A DNA stretch of 64,000 bases from Lactarius indigo (lineage: Eukaryota > Basidiomycota > Agaricomycetes > Russulales > Russulaceae), in NCBI GenBank assembly GCA_025766275.1, contig JAFKAC010000020.1, positions 744,001 through 808,000 on the forward strand, written 5' to 3'. The notes beneath the pieces were generated by a model, which was not told the DNA's origin, made no database searches, and saw nothing but the letters and a program-made list of their open reading frames with translations. Each line of letters begins with the position of its first letter. Positions within the stretch are counted from its first letter, which is position 1. A program made the position numbers and the translations under genes. Shown here one piece after another: positions 43,274-54,877 of this stretch.

Positions 43274-43577
43274 ATGTTACTCAGCCTTGCAAGTAGGCTC
43301 TTGCGCGCACTCCTAAAGGCGGTGTGGAAGGGCTTGAAGGAAGCTATTGGGTCGCTTGTAGCTAGGGTGAGTACCTCCCTTTGCGCTATCGAAACCGCTG
43401 ACTTACCTTCTCCATAGATAAATGCAGGATGGCGTATCAGGATGGACTTGGGGGTCCACCTGAACCTCGCGAATGGATCGGGCGACGAGATCGATCGGTC
43501 ATTTGGACCGATTCGATTCGAGTTGTCCCGCGGCGAGGCGGTCCCAAGGGTAGTAGAAGGCGCAGACCAGGTCTGAA
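43274..43577 (+). CDS. Hypothetical small protein with amphipathic N-terminal helix
   Basis: Exon 43,274-43,366 encodes MLLSLASRLLRALLKAVWKG then LKEAIGSLVAR. An intron GTGAGT...CCATAG (43,367-43,418) follows, and an exon to about 43,577 continues INAGWRIRMDLGVHLNLANG then DEIDRSFGPIRFELSRGEAV. The first 31 residues form a strongly amphipathic or membrane-seeking helix. A downstream ORF (43,700-43,957) may be a further exon. Unrecognised; the gene model is incomplete. Confidence 0.3.
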
Positions 43578-43946
43578 ATGGTGCTAGGAGGTTGATTAGA
43601 GCGTCTAGTAGATAAAACAATGATCTTACCCCAAGTTTGCGGATTTTTGATGAGAACTCATCGTTCGCTACGTGAACACGGTAGCTATATCCTTTCCTAT
43701 TGGCACCAGTCGTGGAAGACGGTGCCAATAGTGACCATCCTGCGCTCGCTGCGAGCAATACTTACATCGACAATACCTTGCGCTGGGTAAGTGGGCGAAA
43801 CGATCGGGACCTCCGGCAGTCCTCCGACCAATTTAATAAAAACGGTCACGATTCCAAGCTCACCGCAAAGAAACCTGTTAGGGTGTATGGCCCGACATCT
43901 CTGCTATCTTGCGGTGGCACATCATCCAGATTCAGACAGGGGCAAG

Positions 43947-43984
43947 ATATCACGTGATGACCAGGAAAATATATCACGTGATGA
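43947..43984. promoter_or_regulatory. Pair of CACGTG palindromes
   Basis: ATATCACGTGATGACC occurs twice with CACGTG cores at 43,951-43,956 and 43,975-43,980, 24 bp apart. CACGTG is the E-box bound by bHLH proteins such as yeast Cbf1. Functional use here is inference. Confidence 0.4.
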
Positions 43985-44122
43985 CCTACATATCAACAAC
44001 TATAGTACGATAATTTTTGATACACCAGAGCGAGCCAGCTGAGAGTTGCAGTGTGTCACGAACGGTGGTGCTGGCGGCGGCGGTACAGAGCCAACTTGAA
44101 GTGCAGAACAAGTGGGTATGTT

Positions 44123-44488
44123 GGCCGATATGGGCTTTTCGCCAGCGCAGGTACGCAAGGTGCTCGCGAGACTGGTCCGTAAGTGCCAGTGGGAAAGAGA
44201 CCTATTTACAAGTCATGACTGAGGCACCATTTCGGAAACGGCTGCGTCTTCTAAAGTCTGATCCTGTGAGTCGCTTGCGTCGCCATTCTGTGAGTCGCTT
44301 GCGTCACCATCCTGTCAACGCGTGTTAAGTGGCGTGGATTTGCAAAAGAGGTCAAGATTGACCTCCGAAAATATAATGGAGGCGGCTATGTGCTCCGCTA
44401 TATCAGGGATGGGGACACCAACTTGATCCATATAACAGTGCAAGGTGGTAACCGCACGGGTGGTGCACTCTATGATTTCATGCTCTAA
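44123..44488 (+). CDS. Hypothetical exons, possibly one small gene
   Basis: A first segment reads MLADMGFSPAQVRKVLARL (UBA-like helix pattern) before a GTAAGT donor near 44,180. A last segment (about 44,337-44,488) reads WRGFAKEVKIDLRKYNGGGY then VLRYIRDGDTNLIHITVQGG and ends at TAA. These look like real coding exons, but the joins between them are uncertain and no family was recognised. Confidence 0.3.
44264..44313 (+). repeat. Short tandem duplication
   Basis: GTGAGTCGCTTGCGTC(G/A)CCAT occurs twice back to back with 24-bp period. Confidence 0.8.
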
Positions 44489-44489
44489 A

Positions 44490-46241
44490 ATCTTCTGAGA
44501 TCAAGCGTTTCTCAAGGTGCAGGGAACTACACTGCAATTGGGTAAGGTGGAAGGAGTAACGAAGATTCCAACCAGACTCTTTCGCAGAACACGTACTTCG
44601 GGCATCTAGAGCAATCAAACATCTCTCTGTATACGGGTTATTCCCGAAGGCTCACTTTCCAAAGTCGTATCCTCATTGTTGTACTCAGGGTGCAGCGATA
44701 ACACAGAACCGTTGTGAAACGTGGGAAAGGGGCGAAAGCGATGAGGGGCTAGTGCCCGGAGACTCCTGGAGAAGCCACTTTGGGGTAGTGGTAGCCCTCA
44801 ATGGGGATGTGTATGGCAATGTTGGTAGCGAGAGTGCTGGGGATGAAGGGGAAATTGACCAGGTCTGTGTACATCAGAATGGGTGTAGTAGACCGAAAGA
44901 CGCATTGACTGTTTGTTGATCGACATTTGTTGATTCGAGATACAGACTCAGTTTTCTCACGCACTGACTCCGACTTGTCCCAGTCAAATTTGAGGTCGCC
45001 AACTACAGGAGTTTATATACATTTATTGCGGATGCGGACTTCAATCTACAAAAAAAAAAAAGTACTATCTCCACTACTGGAATAATGTCCACTTTGAATC
45101 TCCCACTGCCATATTTTCTGCAGGCCTCCGCACCCGAAAATGAGTGTTGAGCCCTAGCTGCTTAAATTTAGTGCCTTCCCAAATGTATAGGACATATATG
45201 CGAAGTTTCGCGCCGTGCAGACGTCTGCACGACTGGTTGTGATGCTTCACACGATGCACCTGTCCCCCAATATAGCGACTCCCAGGCCTGAGATTGAGAG
45301 TGCAAGGAACCCTCAGCCCCAGATTTACTGGAAAATGCCCAAGAGCCCATTTTCCAGGGTCCAGTACTTTCGAAATTCCGACAACAACCTCAACAAGGTC
45401 GCTAGGTATTTGTGACCTCAGGGCTGACCGCAATCCCACAAGGGTGCATACCACCCATATACCTCACGAACGCACACAGCATCCATACACTGCACCCTCA
45501 TCACATGCGTAGCAGAAGTAATGTTGATATGTTATCATAGTGAATCACACAAAATGTTACTCATTCTGTGCGTGTATGTGAGTGCATACAAGTGTCTGCA
45601 TATACAGGTATGGGACCTGTGCACACGTGCTGAAGCCGATAAGGCCATAAATGTATTACCAAATGTAATTAATATCTAAATAAATGTATTATTAATAATG
45701 TTTTGTGGTCACAATTGCGTGTTGGGACAGAGAATGAGAAGTGGGAAATGGGTATTTTTGCTGCGCCATTTTAATAGGGCTGCGCCGAGGAGTCTCTTCG
45801 CCAACTCCTTGGCGCAATGTGCACCGAACAGCAATTTTGCCCCCCGGCGCATAGGTGGGGCAGTGTTTTTTTTTTGGCGGATGCGCCGAACAGGCCCTTA
45901 GGGGTCTCAGATGGCATGTTTTCATTCTCTTACAACATAGATTGCATAATGCCATTTCCATCGTAGAGTACACATGCGATAATATTTCTCCAAACGGCTA
46001 AAATATAACCGTAACGCAGGAAAATCAGAACCTAATGCTCTGCAGTGATGCTCATACCGGGGCCAGGCCCATCACTGGCCAAAGATCAGAGATTGAAACC
46101 ACAAAGGTAGGGGACGGACCTCCTCATGTAAGAAGGAAACGGGTATCCAAGCTGCGCATTAGCAATTGACACTCCCATGAACCTGGGTGAAGATCAGTAC
46201 AGATGAGCATCCGTGCTCAAGGAATATACAAAAACAAAAAT
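44490..46241. other. Gene-free region
   Basis: No supported gene. The part around 45,640-45,700 is AT-rich. 45,690-45,900 is CpG-rich with GCGCCGA-type words and a run of 10 T at about 45,865, and could be a repeat end. Confidence 0.35.
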
Positions 46242-46586
46242 TCACTGAGCAATGGCAAAGCGAATCAATGCCTTGGGTGGTGCTCGAGAGAGATATGGTT
46301 TCCTCTTCCCAATAAAAAGAACGGCTATTTCTCCTCTCCAGGGTACGAGAGGAAAGTCGCGTATCAGGTTTGGGTTTGGCCGAAGACTATTGTCGAGATA
46401 GGCGGTAACCAAGAGCTTGTGGCCGGCGATACGTATGAGAGTATCGAATATCTCGGGGTCCGAAGCACCTGAGAAGAAGAACGCGTCTTCAACGTGAACG
46501 TATGGGGGGTAGATTGTGTCCTCGTGAACAGGTGCGACTGCGCTGAAGTTATAGGGGAGGGTGAGGCGAGGCAAGCTTCCCCACAA
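46242..46586 (-). CDS. Fragment of an uncharacterised fungal protein
   Basis: The frame reads HVEDAFFFSGASDPEIFDTL, then RIAGHKLLVTAYLDNSLRPN, then DFPLVPWRGEIAVLFIGKR, then SRAPPKALIRFAIAQ. The pattern PWRGE(I/V)AV(L/F)F.G is one I recall from hypothetical proteins of Agaricomycetes. Only one exon is clear. An adjacent overlapping frame carries no such pattern. It may be a truncated gene. Confidence 0.4.
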   Translation of the reverse strand: MWGSLPRLTLPYNFSAVAPVHEDTIYPPYVHVEDAFFFSGASDPEIFDTLIRIAGHKLLVTAYLDNSLRPNPNLIRDFPLVPWRGEIAVLFIGKRKPYLSRAPPKALIRFAIAQ

Positions 46587-47164
46587 ATACCCAGATACCG
46601 TGCAATCCTTTGTCTCAATGTCGGAGGAAAAACTCAGTTGTCTCTATGCATAGAAAGATTAACCACCTACGGGGATATCACACAATGTACGACGATGAAT
46701 GACCATTTTGTCGGTCCAGTCAGGAAAAGGGGGAGTGAAGAACAGGAGGTAGAGGATCCCGTGCACTCAAAATATTGGGCCTTTAAATACCGCGCTGCGA
46801 AGTCTAACATTGACATTCAGGGTAGGGTTGAATTAGAAGGCCTACCACAATGTGAACCCAGATCAGGAGATACTGATGCGCAGAGTGTCCAACAGAAACC
46901 TTCAATATCGCGGGGTCTCTCGCACAATGGACAGACAGGATTGGAGATTGTCTCCGGTGCCATGCATACATTGTTCTCCATAATGAGGATGCGTTGTTAC
47001 GTATTTCTGGCTAAAAGTTGCGAAGTTTATTGTGCAGCTGCCCAGCAGCCGCGCTCTAGGATCCCGCCCTCAGGCTGAGACTCCGGCAGCGCATCATCAT
47101 TACTCCCTGCTTCTCGTTAGAGGTCACAGCCCGATGCCATAATCTGAATTCGCACCCATCACGG
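46587..47164. other. Gene-free stretch
   Basis: The ORF at 46,494-47,078 is antisense or low-quality, with no recognisable motif. Nothing else is supported. Confidence 0.35.
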
Positions 47165-48180
47165 CGACATCATTGGGGTCAATTGTAATACCCTTCTAGA
47201 CTAGTATTGCGTAGCGCCTTCGAGTAACACCCTCGAATTGCGACGTGACACAGCCATGTCAAATAACTTCAATTGGCGCAGGTCACGACTGACTCATGTC
47301 CAACCTGAAACACGGAAGTGCAGCGCTCTCTGACGCTCTCACCCTTTCTAATGACTCCACGGAGTTCTGTTATCTAGTAAGCCGAGAAACGCGGGTGAGC
47401 TACATCATATCGGACGATCGCATTGTCCGGTTCACCTCTCATACCTGAATGGTGCGAGGCATGCGTAGAAATAACGTGACTCGAGCCATCAGCTGAGATG
47501 CAGCGCGACAAATGAAGAACTGTACTTACAAAGCGCCATCGCGTCCTGCCTTCCCAGGACTTGTGAGTCTACTTGTGACTTGCGACACGCCTGACAATGG
47601 CATCATCACAGGGTCCCGGTCCTTTTGAGAATTCAGGTAAGTTGTTGTGGATGGAAACCCAGAAACGTCGGCACAGCATAGGATTTCAACAGCAACGTCA
47701 CGCGTGTTGGAGGTACCAATTGGCTGGACATTCCGACTTGTGCTTGGGAGATCACACGTTAGACAAATCCACACTCATAAGATATTCGACTGTAGAGCTA
47801 AGCAGGTGATAGTGGCAGGAGGCCTGAAACCAAGATTTGCGTCACAGTAATAGAAAGCTGAAAACCGAGCCTTCAATGTGCGTTCTCGCCCTGGGGTGCT
47901 CACATGGAGTACATCAACGAACGGCCCAGAGCAAATCGTACAAAGCGTAACGAGGTGAAAAATCCCGGTAAAGGAACAGGACAGGTGTTCAAATTCCGTC
48001 AGACTAAAGACCCGTAGCAGGACACTATGATCATAGAAGGAACAAACCTCTGAACAGACCAGGAGCTTCCTTGAATTATGCCGTTCGTGGGATTCAGGAA
48101 CTTTGACGGTGATACTAGCGACTCTATTGCAATTTCGAGCGCCTTTGTGACTCAATTCCTGGTGACGCTCTCGTTATAGC
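47165..48180 (+). repeat. R repeat, 5'-part-only copy
   Basis: Shares ordered words with the R 5' parts at 39.4-40.3 and 51.3-52.4 kb: GTCAATTGTAAT, GTCAAATAACTTCAA with GACTGACTCATG, GGAACAGGACAGG, ATGATCATAGAAG, and the end ATTCCTGGTGACGC. The 3' part is absent; unrelated gene sequence follows. Confidence 0.6.
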
Positions 48181-48383
48181 TGGACCACCGATAAAAATGA
48201 CTTACCAGTAGCCGTACTAGCCTTACAACTTATTGGGAAGAATGGCAGAAAGACGATTGCACCAAAACGACTTCCATATCGGCAGCGTGACAGACAACAA
48301 ATACAGGCTAAGGTCACGACCCAACGACTTTGCCAACCTCGCAGCGAATTCTTAACAGCCAACTTGTCTAAATAGTCAAGAGT

Positions 48384-50832
48384 CTATAGAGGGATAAAAA
48401 TTAGATCATTATAAATGACGAAATGATACAGGTACACATACGCGATCACGTCAGGGGGATGGCTGAAATCGTATGGTTCTTCTTGAGGGCACAGCACGTG
48501 TCTCAAGTAAAGGGTCTCCCTACTTTCGAGCCATTTGGGGTCATAGGCATTGATCGGGAGATGTGGAGGTGCGTGTACTGTTTCATGAACTTTGTGAGAG
48601 CCAGTACGAATGTGAGCGAATGCGCCACGCTTGTCAGTAGACCAACTATTAATGTGATTTCGGTGGTGCAATTGGTCAAAAACCTTGAGCCAATTGTGCA
48701 ACAAAGAATGTCGCCAGCTGGGCTTGACGATTGTGTATGTGACTCGGGTTGTGTCAGCATCAACAGCAGACTCATCGGAGGACATTCCATGCATTCCCAA
48801 TGCGTCCAAAAGGCGAAGGTGCTTTGTCAGCGGACTATACAACTTGGCAATCTCACGACGACGCTGAAACAACTGCACCACAAATGAGTGAATGTGGCTT
48901 TATGATAGGAAGGAACACTCAAAAGCTTACTTCGTATTTACGTTGCTTCCGGCTATGTTTTGACCGTTCTACGGCCTTCTCTGCCTGTGGCAGTGCGTCT
49001 CTTTTAAGTCGGCATTTTAAACTCCTGACCCTGGTGGTGAATGCCTTCTCAATCGATTTCCGCATTTCTGGCGTATCATCACGTGCAGTCTTCTTGATAA
49101 GATAATCAGCGAAGACTCGGCCAGCAGAAACATTCCACGGCGACTTTGGGTCGCCCGCCAAGTGAATCATGAAGTCGGTAGATGTAGCTTCGCAGGCTTT
49201 AGCGCCTTGGCTGGTGCTCTCCCACTCGGCGATGAACGTGGAAAGTCGAGACGATGAAGGCGCATTGCCATAAGGCGGTTTTCCATTCAACAAGGAGGAG
49301 AGTTCTTCGCGGACTAGTTTCTAGTTTGAGTGTGATCAGTGCGGTGCAGTAAACAAATCGAGATTGTAACTTCAGTAACTGACAGATAATGCATTGTGTT
49401 CAGCTGGTCCGGTGCACTGGGCTCCTCCCACGCCCGCGATGCATCTTTTGACCACTCCGACTCCCGTTCCCGTAAGTGGGGTCAGTGTTCTTTGCAATCC
49501 GCTCGAGGAGGGCGAGGATATTCGCATTGCTCCCTTGTTCGCCGCCATGAGAGTTCTGTGAGGGAAGTCATGAGCTGCGTTACTTTACAGATGGGCCATC
49601 GGGCATCGCCCACATACTGAATGACGGTCAATTGAAAAATCCTGGCATCCGTCTGCTCTGCCTGGATTTCGAGGTGATACTGAGGAGACATGCAACTGTG
49701 AGTACGAAACCCGTTGTGGCGAAGGCTGAGGTGGTTGGGACGGTGGAAGAATAGTCTTGAGAGAAATTGAGGTGACCGAAACGGGCGAATTAACTGGCAA
49801 AAGCCCAAGTCAAAAAAACGGACGCACGTTGAACCGTACATTGCCACTAGCTACGTGACCCTCTTGTTCATCAATTTCAGCGAAGTCCTCGGCTGAGTTA
49901 TACACGTCCGACTCTGAGTTAAAATATTCGCAGACTGGGGAATCGGAAGCGTAAAAATGTCGGGGATCCTCTGCGGGCTCATTTGGTGGCAACATTTCTT
50001 CTACTTCCACAGAGCTATGGTCGTGGACATCCCAGTGCATTCGTTCCTTTTCCGTGTGGATATTTCCCTGGAGTGAAATGAAGACTAAGAACCTTGGTGA
50101 CACCGAATGTAGCGTAACACTTACCCTTTCATCCTGGTTGCCCTGCTCTTGTCGGATACTCGCTTTAGGACGGGGACTGCGATCTGCCCGACCTTTCCCA
50201 CGATCTTGACCGAGTACTGCCGCCCGTGGAGTAATTACAATTTCATCGAACTGGGTTAATATGAGATTAGGTCAGTCAAGGTGACTCACAAACCCAAAGC
50301 GAAGCATTAAACACAGCGAACCTCTGACTCAGAGTCATAGTATGCGCCAACAAGCCGAGACGATCGGACCCTGGTATCCCAGCGAAGTGCGCTTCTTTAT
50401 TCGTGCTTGGAGAATATTAAGGTCACACACCGCAACAGAGGATCCGTGCACTTACGTGTCTTTTCATGTTCTGACCTTGACCTCGAGTCTGCGGCGAAAG
50501 GATGCACATTAGCAAACACACTGTTTGGTGATAAGTGCAGGAAGTTTTACCGTCACTATCTTGGGAAGAGCGTTTTGCAGACCTCGGAGATGTAGTGACT
50601 TTAACTTTTGTGTCTGTAACTTGGTCTGCAATCTGAAGCCTTGACAAAACGGGCTGTAGTATGGGCACTAACCATCGGCGGTAGTCACTTCTTCTTCGTC
50701 GTCTGCCAGTACACCTGCTTCAAATGGATTTTGCTCAAGTACATTTGTATCCCCGATGCGGCGACGACTACGATGCTCGGGTGCTAGATGCGGCGAGCTT
50801 GCGTGAGCGGACGAAGTGAACCACCTCAGCAT
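48384..50832 (-). CDS. Uncharacterised multi-exon protein
   Basis: Reading leftward from ATG 50,832: exon 1 MLRWFTSSAHASSPHLAPEH ending ..EEEVTTADG at a GTTAGT donor; a basic exon with FDEIVITPRAAVLGQDRGKG (about 50,120-50,250); an acidic exon GNIHTEKERMHWDVHDHSSV..ESDVYNSAEDFAEID (49,837-50,073) with donor GTGCGT; then YHLEIQAEQTDARIFQLTVI (49,600s); YGNAPSSSRLSTFIAEWEST..KLKRDALPQAEKAVERSK-type helices (48,935-49,310); and, after a GTAAGC...TGCAG intron, LFQRRREIAKLYSPLTKHLR, LDALGMHGMSSDE, WRHSLLHNWLKVFDQLHHRN and LYLRHVLCPQEEPYDFSHPP. I recall proteins with this C-terminal half in Agaricomycetes, with no known role. Exon joins are partly inferred and the 3' end is uncertain. Confidence 0.5.
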
Positions 50833-51334
50833 CACTCACTAGATTGAAGAGAACGGTTGGACTGGCTAGCACTGGGCAACATGCTACATGGAGTGGTAAA
50901 CTGGGAGTCTGGTTCGACCATTGGTTAAGAAGCGGGTTACAAAAGGCAGACAGTCAGGAGATTCGTTGGGTTAAACGCTCCTGCGTACCCAAAATGTGTA
51001 CGCATGAAATGCAGTAAAATCTGAGATTGGCACTGACGATCAAAGGTTGGATCAGAAAGCAATGTAAAATATACGAAATGTGTGCAGCTCCGACCTCAAT
51101 TCACAATATATTGACGGATCACGAAAAGATCGAGTCACCCAGACAATGGAAAACGATGGATGACCAAAGGTTCTCTCCGGCGCTCTTGGCATATCGTTGT
51201 TCATAACAGGATACATTGTCAAGTATTTCAGGGCTAGAGTGTTTCAAAGCTGTCGCGCCGTGCGCGCGCAGGTCTAGGTTCCCGCCCCGGCGCTAATCGT
51301 GAAAATACACGGTCATTGTTACCTGCTTATGAAT
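50833..51334. other. Upstream region of the preceding gene
   Basis: About 500 bp with no ORF or repeat that I can support. Confidence 0.35.
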
Positions 51335-54300
51335 TAGAGATCAGGGTCCATTGTATGGTGTTCTGAGCTCGCATCGATCACAACAACTATATCTTCATTG
51401 TCGCCTATAATTATGGATTAGAGATTAGCCCATTGTGATACTATTCAGGACTAACCTTACCTGTCAGTCACTCATGAATCGCGTGAATCGCGACGTTTGT
51501 GACCACGACAGCCAAGGCAAATAACTTCAACCAATGGAGTCATGACTTGCTTATGTAAACACCGTATAGTCTACGAGGTTCTTCTCAGTCGGGTAAGACA
51601 CTATAGTTGAGTTGAAACAGCGATTTGATTTGGTCGTCAACGTCTCACAGACTATACCCTGAATGCTCCGTATGCGTGAATAAGACCCAAAACATGGCAT
51701 ACACTGCTAATTGACCCTGGTCCCAGGTCCGTGGGACCCCAGTTTAGGCTCATTCGTGTGCCAGTCGAGAAGGAGTGACCCAGACAAAAACGGCGAAAAC
51801 CCCCCGAATAAGACTGACATGTGATCGACTTAGTGGGTCGAACCCGGGATGGAAGGTGAGAGGGCATTCTTACAAAGCGGCGCTTGTGACCTCGTGACAC
51901 GTTGTCAATAGTATTGCTGTCCATGGTCCGAAACCTTTCAGAAAATGCAGAATGGGGCACGAAATAGAAGTGTTAGCGGCACAGCATTCACAACAAACGG
52001 GTAGGAGGTAACAACCGGTATGCAGGATAAGTATGTTCTGCGCAAAGGCTGTTCGGATGTAGACGTAAACAACTGACAATGCAGGTGTTCTAGAAAACGA
52101 AAATTGCTTAAGATTGAGAGCACAAACGAACAACGCACCTGCAAGATGCATCGCTATCCGACTTACTCACGTACGACACATTCGTGAACTGCAGAGAGAT
52201 CATTAAACCCACAAAATGGGGTGGAAGATCTTTGTAAAGGAACAAGACAGACGTACAATATGTTCGGCAGATCTCAAGGGTCCCGAAAACTGTGCTCATA
52301 GAAGACAAAGCTCTAAAGAGGAGATTACTCATAACAGTCTCCCACCGCCTCCCGGTTCTTCGGCTCCTGGTGACACTCTCCTAAGAACTAAAATTATTAA
52401 ATGTGTAACACTTACATCCGATGGCTGAGCACGCACCAGTAGGCCCAAGATGAATGATAGCTTACACAATTCCCACCTTGCCTCGGTTTCCTCTTGCCCG
52501 ATCTTCCTGACACCTCAGTAGTGATAAACTCGACGTTGACCCCACTGAGAGAAGGCGAGTATTCTCAGTTGCCCACTATAGGAAGTACAACCAACCGTGG
52601 TGACATCGACCAAACAGTACACTCACCTGCGCTCCCCAACACGACTCGTCACCGCAGAATCTCTGCGACAGGTCGGGTAAGACAACCAGATGGCGCGTCA
52701 AGGTCGTTCGTGAAAAGACCTATGTCCGCAAACACGGGAGTAAATGCAACACTAGGGAAGGGAGGAGGAACCCAAAAAGTAGGGACACGATCGGCGTAGG
52801 AATCACCTTGCTCCAAGCTGGTTCGCAAGACCAGCGACCAACCCTCCCCCTTGGGTTCGGAATTCCTCAATGCGGAAGCATGCTTGCAAGTTTGCCATGA
52901 CATTCGAGGCGACGCCGCCAAAAGTCAGCCGTCCCCTCGAACGTGCCTTCGTCCCGACAGTCAAGAAACCGTCACCTGAATCAGAGAGCTTAAGCGGGAC
53001 CGTAGGCCCGCTGCCCCTACTCGACACCCTGTCGGCACTCCCCTTACCTGCCTGCTTGTATGGACCGCTCCACCGGCTGCAGGAGGATTCGGGTCTCCCG
53101 CCGGCACTAGGCAAACGACGGAGGCCACATGAGGGTTGCCCTTGCGGGCAGTCGAGGGACCAATGCGTTCTAACCCAGCTACAGGCTTCACGGGGCCTTC
53201 CCCGGCTGAACAAGAGGCCCGCGTAGCGGGGGCACATCTCCGCCGGGGGCTTTGGGTCTAGCAATGGTGCTTGGCGGGCACGAGGTACGGGACGCATAAG
53301 TCTTCTTCTTCGAAGCAGCGGTAAATGACGCGCAGTGCGGTGCGGTGCGGTGCACCTTGCCCGAATCCGCCGACAAAGCGACTTCGTCTTCGGGTGAGCG
53401 CAGCTGCTCCTCGTCAGTCAGGCAGGCCAACAGTGCACTGCAACCAACGCTACTCGGAATCAGCAACAAGCCCAGGCTGGTCACTGGGGAATTTACCTCC
53501 CACCAGCCCCGAGGGCGACGGAGGCTACTTCCCTGATGCCCTTGCGGGCCACAGGGGGGTTGCCACGGTCGGCCTCCATTTAAGGACTTCCCCAGGACAA
53601 AGGGCCCGCAGTATCAGGGGCGCACTGTTCTTGGGGGACTCTTGGTCAGTGACGATGCTCTCCGAAGGTAGATCACAACGCACTCAGGACTTGTGCATCG
53701 CCGGGGTGTTCAGAGAATACTGAGAAGGTCGTATTTCAATGCAGGAGGTACAATCGAGTTTCTAGGGCTCCGACAGAGGTCAGACGAACAATGAGCGTCA
53801 CCTAGGTAGGAAGAAACTCTCACCACGTCAATCAGATGGCACATCAAGGTTGAGTGTGCTGTGGAGAAAGGACGAGAAAAGACGTTGCGGACGCCGGGTG
53901 GGAACGGGGGGAACGGAAAGGGGGGCAACGAACATCTCCACCGTGAACAACCAGACGGCGCGTCAAGGCTGCTCGCGAAGGGTGGCGTGTGGATAGAGGG
54001 GACGACAGAGGACAGAGAACCGAGCGACCATGCCTTGAACGGCTTGAAGAACGCCGACACGAGATGGGAGGGAGGGAACAACGAACACTCCCACCGAGGC
54101 AACCAGACGGCACGTCGAGGTTGCTCGTGAAGGGTAGCGTGTGGATAGAAGGGACGACAGAGGACAGAGAACCGAGCGACCACGCCTTGAACGGCTTGAA
54201 GAACGCCGACACGAGATGGGAGGGACGGAGCAACGAACACTCCCACCGAGGCAACCAGACGGCACGTCGAGGTTGCTCGTGAGGGGTGGTGTGCAAGAAT

Positions 54301-54420
54301 TGTGAGAAAAACATGAGTAGCGAAGAGGAGGGGAAATGGTGCAGAACGGGAGTGGTAAAGAGGGACGTCGAAAGGCAGTATGGTGGCGATGAGAATGTGG
54401 TGATGAGAATGTTGGTGACA
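51335..54420 (+). repeat. R repeat, copy iii (5' and 3' parts, best preserved)
   Basis: The 5' part (51,335-52,400) parallels 39,395-40,320. The core (52,840-53,300) is almost identical to copies ii and iv, including the long stretch around CGTAGGCCCGCTGCCCC and the CCCGCGTAGCGGG hairpin. The tail ends in three minisatellite units and the shared end GTAAAGAGGGACGTCGAAAG. Small variable runs, e.g. (GTGCG)n at 53,335-53,355, differ among copies. Confidence 0.78.
53926..54290 (+). repeat. Minisatellite tail of R copy iii, 152-bp period
   Basis: Units begin CAACGAAC at 53,926, 54,079 and 54,231, giving periods of 153 and 152 bp. Each unit holds GAGCGACCA..GCCTTGAACGGCTTGAAG, which is missing from the shortened 116-bp units of copy ii. 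Confidence 0.88.
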
Positions 54421-54535
54421 CCAAAAGTGTGGCTAAAGCAGCGCCCAAGCCCACTCTAGCCAACGGCTAATCAGCTAATTGTGCAACAACTATATAAGGG
54501 TTTCACATCGCCTTTGAGAAAAGCCATCATAACGC

Positions 54536-54877
54536 GTGGTATGGCCCGAAACCAAGCAAACATCCAGGAAATCCACTGGTGGTCCACGTGGACCCCCCCG
54601 ACAGCTCGCCCTCATGAGTTCATCCGGTAGGCGCCCAACTCCACCCAGTCCGAAGACGAGGAAGCCCAAGAGGTCTGAAGACATTGACCTCAGCGCAGAA
54701 ATTCGCCGTCTTGAGGCAGACATTGCAGAACATCCATTTCCTGAGTCGCAACGACCCCGACAAGCACCTGCCATGACCCGTTACCGTGGGGCTCCGCGAG
54801 AAGCTCCTAAAAAGAAGAAGTGCCGTCGGAACCGGAAGAAGAAGCCCAAGACTCCCGGCTCGCTGACGAAGCCCTGA
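54536..54877 (+). CDS. Small basic protein, paralogue of the one at 37,064
   Basis: Encodes GRRPTPPSPKTRKPKRSEDI, then LSAEIRRLEADIAEHPFPES, then RPRQAPAMTRYRGAP and a Lys-rich tail (KKKKCRRNRKKKPKTPG). The middle motif is shared with the ORF at 37,064-37,459. It lies just right of an R repeat end. The start used (ATG 54,536) gives a head that does not align with the paralogue, so an intron may be missing. Confidence 0.45.
   Translation: MVWPETKQTSRKSTGGPRGPPRQLALMSSSGRRPTPPSPKTRKPKRSEDIDLSAEIRRLEADIAEHPFPESQRPRQAPAMTRYRGAPREAPKKKKCRRNRKKKPKTPGSLTKP

Noticed and set aside
46494..47078. 194-codon plus-strand ORF
   Set aside because: It overlaps the better-supported minus-strand exon at 46,242-46,586 and shows no motif.
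51784..51850. tRNA-like GGGTCGAACCC word
   Set aside because: The flanks cannot form a T-arm or an acceptor stem; it is only a short palindrome.
53041..53230. Pol III box-like word GTTCTAACC in the R core suggesting a SINE
   Set aside because: One mismatch to the B box, no matching A box at the right distance, and no poly-A or tRNA head.
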